A stretch of 64,000 nt of DNA from Rhynchopus sp. YZ270_cl-10 (lineage: Eukaryota; Euglenozoa; Diplonemea; Diplonemida; Diplonemidae): the NCBI GenBank assembly GCA_964035575.1, contig OZ037845.1:310001-374000 (forward strand), in the 5' to 3' direction. The position numbers and the translations under genes are program-made. Position 1 is the first letter of the stretch. Every line of letters begins with the position of its first letter. Below the pieces are notes generated by a model. The model had not been told where the DNA came from, made no database searches, and saw only the letters and a list, made by a program, of their open reading frames with translations. Positions 44,259 to 53,232 of the stretch are shown here, in pieces.

Positions 44259-44500
44259 AAGCTGATAAGATGATCCTAAGCATATGATTAGTCACCTTCT
44301 TTAAAATCAAATTTCGACTTGAAATACAAAGCCCTCTCGTGAGGCAGTATACCTAACAAAATTGACAACTGTAGGCAAATCAAAAGACAAATAATTAAAG
44401 ATGGATGTATCTTTTTGCTGTGTTTCAACAAAAAAAAAAAATGCTTTTGAAAGCCAAAAAAATTTTATGAAATGACCCTAAGACTAAGCTTAGTCACCGA
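44259..44500 (+). repeat. R1, R3, R1 hairpins in series
   Basis: R1 at 44259-44298 (AAGATGATCCTAAGC, ATATGATTAGTCACCTT). R3 at 44312-44357 (CGACTTGAAATACAAAGCCC, TCTCGTGAGGCAGTATACC). R1 at 44464-44500 (GAAATGACCCTAAGAC, TAAGCTTAGTCACC). Confidence 0.75.
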
Positions 44501-44860
44501 AGTCCCTCACAAAAAAAAGCTTGGGGTCCTCTACTCTGCTCGCTTTGGGAGGGCAGGATCGTATCACTGATCAGCTGTTCCCAAAGGAGAAAAAAAAAAA
44601 TCCCCAAGAGTAAAACTCATACCCAAAAAAACGCGTCTCGTTTTCCCTTCTTTGACACAAAGATTAAGATATTATTTTCAAGTTGAAAGATGGGTGTTAT
44701 TGTCCATCAGACACAAAAAAGAACAACTAATGTTATGCAATCCATTTTGGGGGAAAACGGAGAAAAAAGGGGGATGAAGGGTGGCGGCGCGGTTTGTGTG
44801 GGGTGCAATATAAAAAAAAGAAAAAGAGAATGGTGTGGCCCGATTTCTGGTTTTGCGTGT

Positions 44861-44909
44861 CTCAAGAATGGCCCAAGAATGGCCCAAAAGTGGGTTAAAT
44901 CGAGGGGGG
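44861..44909 (+). repeat. Direct repeat (AAGAATGGCCCAAAAGTGGG), left copy
   Basis: CTCAAGAATGGCCCAAGAAT followed by GGCCCAAAAGTGGGTTAAAT. The same word stands at 46666-46713. The hAT element entered between them. Confidence 0.85.
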
Positions 44910-44980
44910 GTCCCTTTTTTAATTTGTTACCCGGTGTTTTTTTTGGGGTGGTTTTCACGCTAGGTCTGACCCGGAGTAGC

Positions 44981-45155
44981 TGTACTGTACTGTACTGTAC
45001 TGTACTGTACTGTACTGTACTGTACTGTACTGTACTGTACTGTACTGTACTGTACTGTACTGTACTGTACTGTACTGTACTGTACTGTACTGTACTGTAC
45101 TGTACTGTACTGTACTGTACTGTACTGTACTGTACTGTACTGTACTGTACTGTAC
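44981..45155 (+). repeat. TGTAC pentamer microsatellite, about 35 units
   Basis: Uninterrupted TGTAC units over about 175 bp. Each contains the palindrome GTAC. The tract is open in all six frames, so long false reading frames cover it. Confidence 0.97.
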
Positions 45156-45164
45156 TCCCAATCC

Positions 45165-45235
45165 CCTGTGTATACTGTGTATACTGTGTATACTGTGTAT
45201 ACTGTGTATACTGTGTATACTGTGTATACTGTGTA
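45165..45235 (+). repeat. TGTGTATAC nonamer repeat, about 8 units
   Basis: CTGTGTATA units follow the TGTAC tract and end at the hAT target site TGTAAAGG. Confidence 0.93.
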
Positions 45236-45239
45236 AAGG

Positions 45240-46621
45240 CAGGGGTGTCGCTAATTTTGGGGAAATTTTTGAAAAATCTGAAATCGGGGTGCAAATTTTT
45301 TTTTTTACGTGGGGATTTTATTTTCCATCACCAGGGGGCGAAAAACAGTGTTTTGTGGCATTTCCGAGCCAATCCCAGGCTGTGGTGGGGGATATACGGA
45401 AAAATGGACAAATTTTTAGTGACTTAAATTTTCACAAAATATGAATCCATACTCTTAAACATGGGTCATTTTCAGGTCTGAAAACCCAAATTCAGATGAA
45501 ATTGTGGTGTTTTTGACATTACTGAGAACAGTAGGTAGCGCTGCAGGCGCACGGTACCCAACTTTTGTCTTTTTCTTTTTCCCTTTTCTCTGCGTTCTTT
45601 TGATTGTGCGAGCCGATTGCTCTCCACGGTGGGTCACATGTGTGCGCAAAAACACGCTACGGTACCTTTACTAAGGAAACCAGGGGTTAAGTTAGGGCGG
45701 GTTTCTGGGTTTTCAAAACCCGGTTTTCGGGTTTTCGGGTTTTTCAAAAAAAAAAAAAAAAAATGGAATCTGAAAAAAAAAAAAAAAAAATCCAAATTTT
45801 TGGGTGGTGTAGGCTGGGAAGGTGGGGTAGGGGTGGGCGGAGCCCCTCCCACCCCACCCTCTAAGGAAAAAAATCCTCCCGACCCAAACAAACCCCCCGT
45901 CAGAACTGGGAATTATTCATATGAAGAGGCAACAGGGATCTCTGGCGAACTTCGGGTTCAGTACTAGTGTTGCGAGAGTGCGGGTGAGGCAGGACGTGGG
46001 AACTGAGGTCGGTGAGGGGTACACCAGTCCTGTTCTTCAAATTTATGCTCCAAAATTGTTAGGACAAATCCAAAAACCCCCCAGGGTCCCCCACTTTTTG
46101 GTGGGATTTTTGAACTTTGCCCCAAAAATTGCGAAAAAAAAATTTCGCTCGCTACGCTCGCGGAGGTGCACCTTAAAAATTTTCCCGCTCGCTGCGCTCG
46201 CGGAGGGAATGGGTTATTTTTCGCAAAATCCAGAAAACCCGAAAAAACCCAGAAAACCCGACTCAGCGAGAAAAAAAAAAAGCTAACTTAACCCCTGAAG
46301 GAAACCCCGGTTTGCAAAAAAAAAGGGTAAGGCAGGGTAAGGTAAATCTGGAAATCCCACCCAAAAAAAAAATCTTCGCGGGGTGAGGGCGGCACCTGGG
46401 GATTTTCCCTGACCCCCAAAAACCTCGTTTTTGGAACGTTCTGACACAACCGAGTTCACGGTGGCCTCTCACTTAAAAAAAGAACAAGTTGTTAACACAT
46501 TAAACCCACCCTGTATTAGGTGCAAATTTTTTTTTTCCTACACAGATTTTACTAGGGGTGCAATTTTTTTTTTTGGTTTTGAAAAAGTCGGGACCCTGGA
46601 CCCGAATTAGCGACACCCCTG
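45240..46621. mobile_element. hAT-type element, outer, with 8-bp target duplication
   Basis: Ends CAGGGGTGTCGCTAATT and its inverse. TGTAAAGG is duplicated directly outside (45232-45239 and 46622-46629). No transposase frame; 617 bp of its length is a second element inserted later. It contains GCTCGCTACGCTCGCGG hairpin words. Confidence 0.9.
45681..46297. mobile_element. hAT-type element, nested, with 8-bp target duplication
   Basis: Ends CAGGGGTTAAGTTAG and CTAACTTAACCCCTG, with AAGGAAAC on both sides (45673-45680 and 46298-46305). Inside, repeats such as TTTCGGGTTTTCGGG face GAAAACCCGAAAAAACCC. No coding frame. Confidence 0.9.
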
Positions 46622-46665
46622 TGTAAAGGGCAAAAAAATTAAAAAATACACCTAAAAAAATACGG

Positions 46666-46713
46666 CTCAAGAATGGCCCAAGAATGGCCCAAAAGTGGGT
46701 TAAATCGAGGGGC
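46666..46713 (+). repeat. Direct repeat (AAGAATGGCCCAAAAGTGGG), right copy
   Basis: Near-identical to 44861-44909. Without the hAT insertion the two would be about 0.4 kb apart. Confidence 0.85.
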
Positions 46714-47459
46714 GGGCCACACCAGAGAAGGAAAACAATTGAATCGGCCGGATGGGCACAAAATTAAAACGCATCGTTTCACACAAATATAAAGAACACA
46801 GTATAAAAAAAATGCACGCTGGAAAGCCAAATATTTTTTCCCCGCCATTTTTCTCCAAATTATTTCTTGAGGAAGAAAACAGCATCATCGCAGAAAACAC
46901 AGATGACCATGAAATGGATATCTGATAATTTATTGCGGGGAAAAACAAAAAAAAAACAAAGGGGAACTTTTTCCAAAAAAAAATACCCCACTTTTTTACC
47001 ACCAAACGTGATAGTATCATTTTAAAATATCGTACGATTTTTTTTTTGTGGTGGGAAACAAAGAAAAGCCGAAATCAGCAAAACTTTCTAGTTTATCTTG
47101 TTTTTTTCCAAAGAAAAAACTTAAAAAAAAACAAGACCTGCTCCAAGAAAAAGAGGACTTCAGAAGATCATCCCACAGAAAAATACACAAATTAAACCAC
47201 ATAAAAAAAACAAAACACACACGCTATTCACCCATTTCTCTTTCTGCCCTCTAATTTCAATCCAATCTTACCCTAAGAAGGCAGGAAAAAAACCTATTGT
47301 ACGGGCAGAGATATGAAAGCACAATATAATAGGGGATATCCCCCCGCGCGTAACATTTTTTTGTCTCTTTTTCCTTTGATTTTTTTTTAAACTTGCACAC
47401 ACTCACTCACCCCCATCACCATGTCGTCCGAGGCAACCACCTCATCCCCTGAATCTCCC

Positions 47460-49347
47460 CTATGCGGAAGCAGCGTGGAAAGGACAACCAGATGCCTTTG
47501 GGGGTGTCTGTGGTCTTGTCACCGACTGCGCACGCTCTTCGGACATGCGGAGGAGGTGGGGACATCTGACGGGGGCACCTACATCACGCCCTTCCGATGT
47601 TGCCTTGGTCAGGCTGTTGCTGTGGACGTTGTCGGTCTTGACTGAACGGGGGAGACTCAGCTCGTCGTAAATCGCGACCATTGCGTCACGAAGCTTGACC
47701 ATCATCTCCTTTGTGTGCACCGGGGATGGGGTGACACGGAGACGTTCCCTACCTCTCGGGACGGTTGGGTAGTTGATGGGCTGGACGTAGATGTGGTATT
47801 CGCGGAGCAGCGTGTCGGATACTGCCTTCGCAAAGACAGAGTCGCACACAAGAACAGGAAGAATATGCGAATCACCCTCCATCACCGGAAGGCCAACCTC
47901 AGTGAACATCCTCTTTGCGGAGTTGACGTTGTGCCAGAACATTCTGCGTTTTTCGTCTCCTTCTTCGCCGCGGAGGACACGAAGGGATTCACGGCTAGCA
48001 GCAGCGCACGCAGGGGGGATGGAGGTCGTAAAGATGAACCCAGCAGCAAGCGAACGGATTCCATCCACTACATGCGATGCCGCGGCGATGTACCCACCTT
48101 GGCACCCAATCGCCTTCCCCAAGGTGCCCTGAATGATGTCGATTTGGTCAGAAATGCCGTCTCTCGCGCAGACCCCAGCCCCTCCCGGCCCGTACATCCC
48201 GACCGCATGCACTTCGTCACAGTATGTGAACGCACCGTACTGCTTTGCGAGACGCGCAATGTCCTTCACCGGAGCCTCCGTTCCGGACATAGAGTAAATC
48301 GATTCAAACGCGATAATGATCGACGCGTCGTGGTTGTTGAGACGGATGTCCTTGAGAAGCTCTTCAAGGTGCGCCAGGTCGTTGTGCTTCCAGACGCGTT
48401 TCGCGGATTTGGAGGCTTTGATACCACGGATCATGGAGGCGTGGTTCTCTTCGTCAGAGATGTACACACATTTGGGAAGGATGCGTGGGAGGGTGGCGAG
48501 GGTGGCCTCGTTGGCGACGTAGCCTGAGGTGAAAACGAGGGCTGCGTCTTTGTTGTGCCAGTCGGCAAGAGCGGTTTCGAGCTCAACGTGTTCGGTGGTG
48601 TTGCCTGAAATGTTGCGTGTCCCCCCAGCCCCAGCCCCGTAGAGGTCGACCGCCTCCTTCATGGCGGAGATCACCGCCGGGTGCTGCCCCATCGCGAGGT
48701 AGTCGTTGGAGCACCACACGGCAACCTCAGCGTCCTTCGCGGTCTCGCCCATCCAGGTGGCCATGGGGTAGTCCTTCGCGTGGCGTTGGATCTCGGTGAA
48801 GACACGGTAGCGGCCCTCTGCCTTGATGGTCTTCAAGGCGCTGGTGAAGTGCTTTTTGTACTGTGGGTGGGGAGTGGTGGATGTGATGATGTGGTGGTGT
48901 GCATACGACGTCTTGTGTGTCCTCCTCCGCAGGCTGGGTGGCGATCTGCAGCTCGTTCCCCGCAATGGCAAGACGGTTCTTGAGGCGTGCAATCTCGGCC
49001 TCCTGCTTAAGGATGAGCTGCTCCTTCTCGAGGGACTGTGGAGTGATGGTGTGTAGGCTATATCAAACCGAACAATGTCATAAAATATAGATGTTTTGAG
49101 GTCCATGTGCAAAAAAAGAGATCTTTTTTCCATCAAATATGCACGAAATCATAATTGGCATAATTTGCACCTCAATAAAAAAACAAAACAAAGAAAAAAA
49201 CATTACCTGAGCCTGCAGCACCATGTTGTTCGCGACCAGCTGCTCTGCTGGGATGTTCGAGTGTGCGGACTGGATGAATGCATTCACACTCTTCGCACGC
49301 GCAGCCACTGACACCGCCCTTCCTGCAGTCACCCCTTGACGCTGCAT
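47460..49347 (-). CDS. ALAS: 5-aminolevulinate synthase, mitochondrial
   Basis: Makes 5-aminolevulinate from glycine and succinyl-CoA, the first step of the C4 heme pathway, using PLP in the matrix. Proposed exons: 49347-49207, 49035-48907, 48860-47460 (about 556 residues). Introns are 171 nt (GTAATG to CACAG) and 46 nt (GTATGC to CACAG), both phase 0. Exon 1 ([20 protein letters not shown]) is Arg-rich without acids, a typical mitochondrial leader. Exon 2 is a charged helix ([20 protein letters not shown]). The catalytic part shows [62 protein letters not shown] and, for the PLP lysine, [13 protein letters not shown]. Oddly, two Cys-Pro heme-regulatory-like motifs (VRCPHLL, GCPFHA) lie in a C-terminal tail instead of the leader. 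An alternative start at 49416 is in frame but gives a poorer leader. Confidence 0.95.
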
Positions 49348-49614
49348 CGCTCCTTCTCTGCGACCCCTTTGATCTACCTTTTTTTCTCCTTCTGCCGAAC
49401 AACGAAACCTCGGCAAGAATATATGCGGCTACGGGGGAATATGTGTAAAAGAGGGAGGGACTTTAAAAATGCAATGTCACACTACCCACCTTTTTGATGT
49501 CTTTTTTTCTGTGTGTATGCTTTTTTTGGGGGTGTTTTTCGGGAAATCAAAAAACGAAAAAATCTACATTATTTATCCAGGAACAACAATTCCCCACTAT
49601 CCCCCCTCCCCCAC

Positions 49615-50895
49615 TTAAACAATGATTGGAGGACGTTCGGGCCGAACATTCTTCATACGCCTTTCAGATACGTAGGCAGGGTTGTCAACCTTTTTGAACA
49701 CAAAAACACCGGCGTCGAGAACACTGAGGGGAGCCCCTTTCGCTCCATTTGAAAGGTATGGAGAACGGGTCAAACGTTTGAGTTGGAGCTGTGACCCTCC
49801 GTAGCGGCTGAGCACGTGGTTTGCGAACCAGGCGGCAGCGTTTTCCCAGGCAGACGTTTTGTTGTAGAGCGGTGGCCATAGGTTCTCCTGCGCAGCGCCA
49901 ATACGATGTTGCGCCTGACGCAACGGCAAAGGCACTGAAATGACAAATGTCCCCCCAGGCTTCGTCGCAAACACACAATCATCAATCATCTTCGTCACCG
50001 AAAAACAGCGGTCCAAAACGTTCAAACACAACACCAAATCGTAGGTCCGGTCCTCCGGAGGCTTTTCGCTCATATGCACTGTAAATCCACGCTTTTTCAA
50101 CTGTTTTCCGAGATACGGAGCAATCTCGGTTGTTTCATAATTTTTTGCATCAATCTTCAATGCGTCACAGATTGTTGAGGATACCGCTCCATCACCGGCA
50201 CCTACATCGAGCACGGTTTTGATAGACCCTTCGAGGAGCTCATCTGAGAGAAGGTCGGAGATTTGCTCCTTCGAGAAGAGAAATGGTGTGGACACACCTA
50301 AGAAGGAGGATGCCACATAGCGGTACACACCCCAATCAACAAGAAAGCAATATAACTTATACCGCCAATCAGCCACCGGCGAGTAAATGCTGTCCCGAAT
50401 GTATTTTTCCGTTTCAAAGTCACTTCTCAAAGGGCGCAGCGCATTTTCCCCTATGCATTGCGGGCACGACTGCACCATTACCTCCGCCAAACTCTCTTGG
50501 GAACTATCCATGATATACCTCAACTTCACCGACCCCGAAAACGCGTCAATCGCATGATACAAGCTTGGCCATGGCATCCCATACTTCACTCTCACATCTT
50601 CCAAGGACGCTTCCTTGATTTTAAGCGCCTTTGGCGGCCACTCCACCTTCACAAAATCCATGCGGCCTCCATCCTTTGTGAAGTATGTGTCCATCTCCAC
50701 CTCACCCGAGACGCTCTTCGTCCGCACCCTCCCCCCGGGGACCGGTTTGCCGTCAAACGCGACGTCGACTTTGTTGTGTTTGAGGTTCTTCACCTCAACG
50801 GTGCTGAACGGGCTGGCATTGTCGAGACGGGGTTGGGGCGTGCCCGAGGGACGCAACGGAAACGATATGAAGTGGATTCTACTTATTCGAATCAT
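49615..50895 (-). CDS. METTL9: METTL9/DREV-type protein histidine methyltransferase
   Basis: A 426-residue protein. The C-terminal half is the DREV methyltransferase fold: TPFLFSKEQISDLL leads in, the SAM-binding loop is VLDVGAGDGAVS, followed by ETTEIAPYLGKQLKKRG, the acidic YDLVLCLNVLDRC block (the family signature LNxLDRC) and GGTFVISVPLPLR. Known DREV/METTL9 enzymes methylate histidine in short His-x-His motifs of target proteins. That activity is inferred here from the family. The first 170 or so residues are an extension not usual for animal METTL9 and contain a CPQC pair. The very N-terminus (MIRISRIHFISFPLRP) is basic and could be an organelle leader. It ends 267 nt from the ALAS start, in the same direction. 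Confidence 0.85.
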   Translation of the reverse strand: MIRISRIHFISFPLRPSGTPQPRLDNASPFSTVEVKNLKHNKVDVAFDGKPVPGGRVRTKSVSGEVEMDTYFTKDGGRMDFVKVEWPPKALKIKEASLEDVRVKYGMPWPSLYHAIDAFSGSVKLRYIMDSSQESLAEVMVQSCPQCIGENALRPLRSDFETEKYIRDSIYSPVADWRYKLYCFLVDWGVYRYVASSFLGVSTPFLFSKEQISDLLSDELLEGSIKTVLDVGAGDGAVSSTICDALKIDAKNYETTEIAPYLGKQLKKRGFTVHMSEKPPEDRTYDLVLCLNVLDRCFSVTKMIDDCVFATKPGGTFVISVPLPLRQAQHRIGAAQENLWPPLYNKTSAWENAAAWFANHVLSRYGGSQLQLKRLTRSPYLSNGAKGAPLSVLDAGVFVFKKVDNPAYVSERRMKNVRPERPPIIV

Positions 50896-51603
50896 CGTTA
50901 TAGGGAATGTGGCAACGGAGGAGGGGGAGGAGGGAGGGGGAAGGGGCTGTGTGGGGTGTGAAGGAGATGTTAGACCCTAAAAGCAAAACATTGACCAATA
51001 ATGGTTGGGTGTTGTGTGTGATAGGGTTTATAGAGTGTGTATGGGCTGAAGGGGGGTGATTCGCACTTTTTGCGAATGTTGTGTCCGATTCAGCTCCGCC
51101 AGTTTACCCGGGGTTGTTTGAAAAAACGGAGGCCTGTGTTTTTGGTTGGGAAAAAAGGCCGTGGAAAAAGAGGAGACTTTTTTTTTTTGTTTCATGTCTC
51201 CCCTTAGGCAAGAAGTCTAGGGAGTGTCGGAAGGGGGGGCACCGTGCTGTGCATTTTTGACTGGGGGTAAGGGGATAGAAAAAACGAGAAAAAAAAAACA
51301 ACAACTTGACTTGAAAATACAAAGCCCTCTCGTGAACAGTGTACCTTAGTACAATGACCGGCTGTACCGGGGGGGCGGACACCCATGCAGTCCTACATCC
51401 ATTTCATGGTTTACATCTGATATGTGCTTCTCCCGCTTCCACTCAGCCAGATGAACGGGGATCATTGCGAACACAGGGTAATTAGGCCTGTGTGGGAAGG
51501 TAGATTTTTTGAAATTTGATACCGCCTCATTGCCCACCTCTGTGCTGACCAACACAAGAAAATGGGGATTTTTTTTTCTTCTTTTCTTCGTGGTATGGCA
51601 ACC
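50896..51603. other. Intergenic between METTL9-like gene and CRIPT
   Basis: About 0.7 kb. CCCCACACAG lies about 51 nt upstream of the METTL9-like start. An R3 repeat occupies 51303-51400. Otherwise nothing recognised. Confidence 0.7.
51303..51400 (+). repeat. R3 repeat, long form
   Basis: AACTTGACTTGAAAATACAA, AGCCCTCTCGTGAACAGTGT, ACCTTAGTACAATGACCGGC, TGTACCGGGGGGGCGGACAC. Confidence 0.8.
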
Positions 51604-51927
51604 CTAGCGCTTTCCAAACCCTGCAGAGACTTCCCCTCTGCCGCGCACATCGAGGATCTTCTTCCCGCAGAGTGTGCACCGTCCCTTCTTGCCTGCACAG
51701 TCGACACAGTACTTTGCCTCGACCATCAGCTTCTTCTTGCACGACTTGCATTCCTTCTTATCCTTCCCCGGATACGGTGAGAAACGTTCGCTCTTCGCAT
51801 CCTTGAGTGCCATGTTCGTACGCCCCACCTTTACACCCCCACCCTTAACAGTGTTCGTCGCACCGTCCTTCCAGTTGTCATGCACAATCACCCCACGACG
51901 CTTGCTGTTACAATCATCACACGGCAT
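51604..51927 (-). CDS. CRIPT: CRIPT family zinc-binding protein
   Basis: 107 residues in one exon, the usual CRIPT length. Aligned to memory with human CRIPT it keeps MxCxxC at the start (MPCDDCNSK), DNWKDGATNT, GGxKV, the ARFDPY-like block (ERFSPYPGKDK) and the paired Cys motifs CKSC, YCVDCAGKKGRC and CGKKILD, which bind zinc. In animals the protein was first known as a PSD-95 binder through a C-terminal PDZ ligand. That tail is absent here (ends GFGKR). CRIPT has also been found in the human minor spliceosome, which is the more likely general role. A CCCACTCAG precedes the ATG by about 20 nt. Confidence 0.95.
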   Translation of the reverse strand: MPCDDCNSKRRGVIVHDNWKDGATNTVKGGGVKVGRTNMALKDAKSERFSPYPGKDKKECKSCKKKLMVEAKYCVDCAGKKGRCTLCGKKILDVRGRGEVSAGFGKR

Positions 51928-53232
51928 GTTATGTTGCTTGTGTACCCTGAGTGGGATTAGGGGGTGGAGTAAGGGTTTGTAGGTGTATACGTCACATCTT
52001 ATTCTTTACAAAAGGGGAAATTAACCTCCCCATTCACTCAATTTCCAGCGTGGTTATCAAACCATTAATTTTCGCTTTGCGTGGGAAAGAGAACAAAAAG
52101 AAGGATGGGTGCTGTTCATTTATCAGATCGTGTTTCAACGTGCCTTGTGGTGCTCACAGCAATCCCGGTATTAGAAATGTCCAAAAATAAAATAAAATGA
52201 AGTTATCCGTGCAGACGCCTTTTGGATATGGGCATATGCAAGCAAATAATGGAATGTTTGAAGAAGATGACAAAAGCCTCTCGTGCCCAGTCACTTTCAA
52301 TAAGAGGTGTGTCAGAAAAGAAAGAAACAGGGGGCCGAAGGTGAGGGGGGAGCTAAAAGAATGACAACTTGAAAGAGGTTGTGAGGATGTGCACACATTT
52401 CATCAAGAAATCGGGGGAAATGGGAAGGGAGCAAACCAAAAAGGGGTTGCTGGGATATTCACAAAGAGGAGCAGAGAGAAGCGTGCCGCCATCCAGTGTG
52501 TCTCGTGGACATATAATGTCGGCGTACTTCTCAAACAGCTCTTCGCAAAAACGTGACTCCTCCGCACAAGCTCAGGGCTCGTGTTGCTGTAGTACCGTTT
52601 GCAGTGACGGGGCAGCACATTGAGACATCTAGCATCTCAGAAGGCACAGTCAATTGCAACTAGAACAAACCAACACGCACTCTGCTCAGTGTGTTCAGAC
52701 ACATCCGACTCAAAGAAATGTGCAATACTGAAAAACACAAGAAAAGAGAGATGTGCACGAAGGAAGCCACTCAACTGGTTAACATTACAAACCAGTTGAC
52801 CCATAAATAATGATATTATTCTTTCAAAAAAGCAACAGAAACAGGTGAGGGAACGCAAAAGCTTTCCTCAAAGCCCTGTGTGCAGAATGCATCACAGGGT
52901 TTGAAATAGAAAAGAGTTGGCAAAAAAGAATAGTTGAAAGTGCAAACACATCGCTCATCGTTCATCGTCGGACGGAGGCAGTAACAAAAAAAGCCCTCTA
53001 TCCCGTCTACCCAGCAAATTGGCAAGGTGTGGCAAAAAGTAAAACAGACGCTGTGCACATGGCTACAACGTCGAAGTAGTGAAACTGATAAAAGTTGTAC
53101 GATGCCGAGGCTCATGTTCTTGGTCAGATCGACAACACAAACAAGATAACTTCAGCACGAAAATGTGAAGACAACATTCACATACACCCATTCACCGAAT
53201 GCACCAGCATCATCCTTTCACAACGAAAATGC
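51928..53232. other. Intergenic between CRIPT and the VWC-repeat gene
   Basis: 1.3 kb with an R1 copy (52261-52298, AAGATGACAAAAGCCTCTCG), a weak R2 near 52200 and an R2 copy at 52928-52985 (AGTTGAAAGTGCAAACACAT, TCATCGTCGGACGGAGGC). No supported gene. Confidence 0.7.

Larger units (their letters stand above)
36519..47459. other. Intergenic, no gene; transposons, hairpin repeats, microsatellites
   Basis: 10.9 kb between eL8 and ALAS. Besides the entries listed separately, 41.0-44.5 kb is a dense run of R1 and R3 hairpins about 100-700 bp apart, separated by A-rich filler. The stretch 46.7-47.4 kb is AT-rich with nothing recognised. No coding frame resembles a protein. Confidence 0.7.

Noticed and set aside
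44690-45427. A 245-codon plus-strand frame of repeated Tyr-Cys-Thr-Val-Leu
   Set aside because: It is the TGTAC microsatellite, which has no stop in any frame; the flanks are not protein-like.
47421-47645. Plus-strand frame overlapping the 3' end of ALAS
   Set aside because: Opposes a well-supported exon and shows no recognisable domain.
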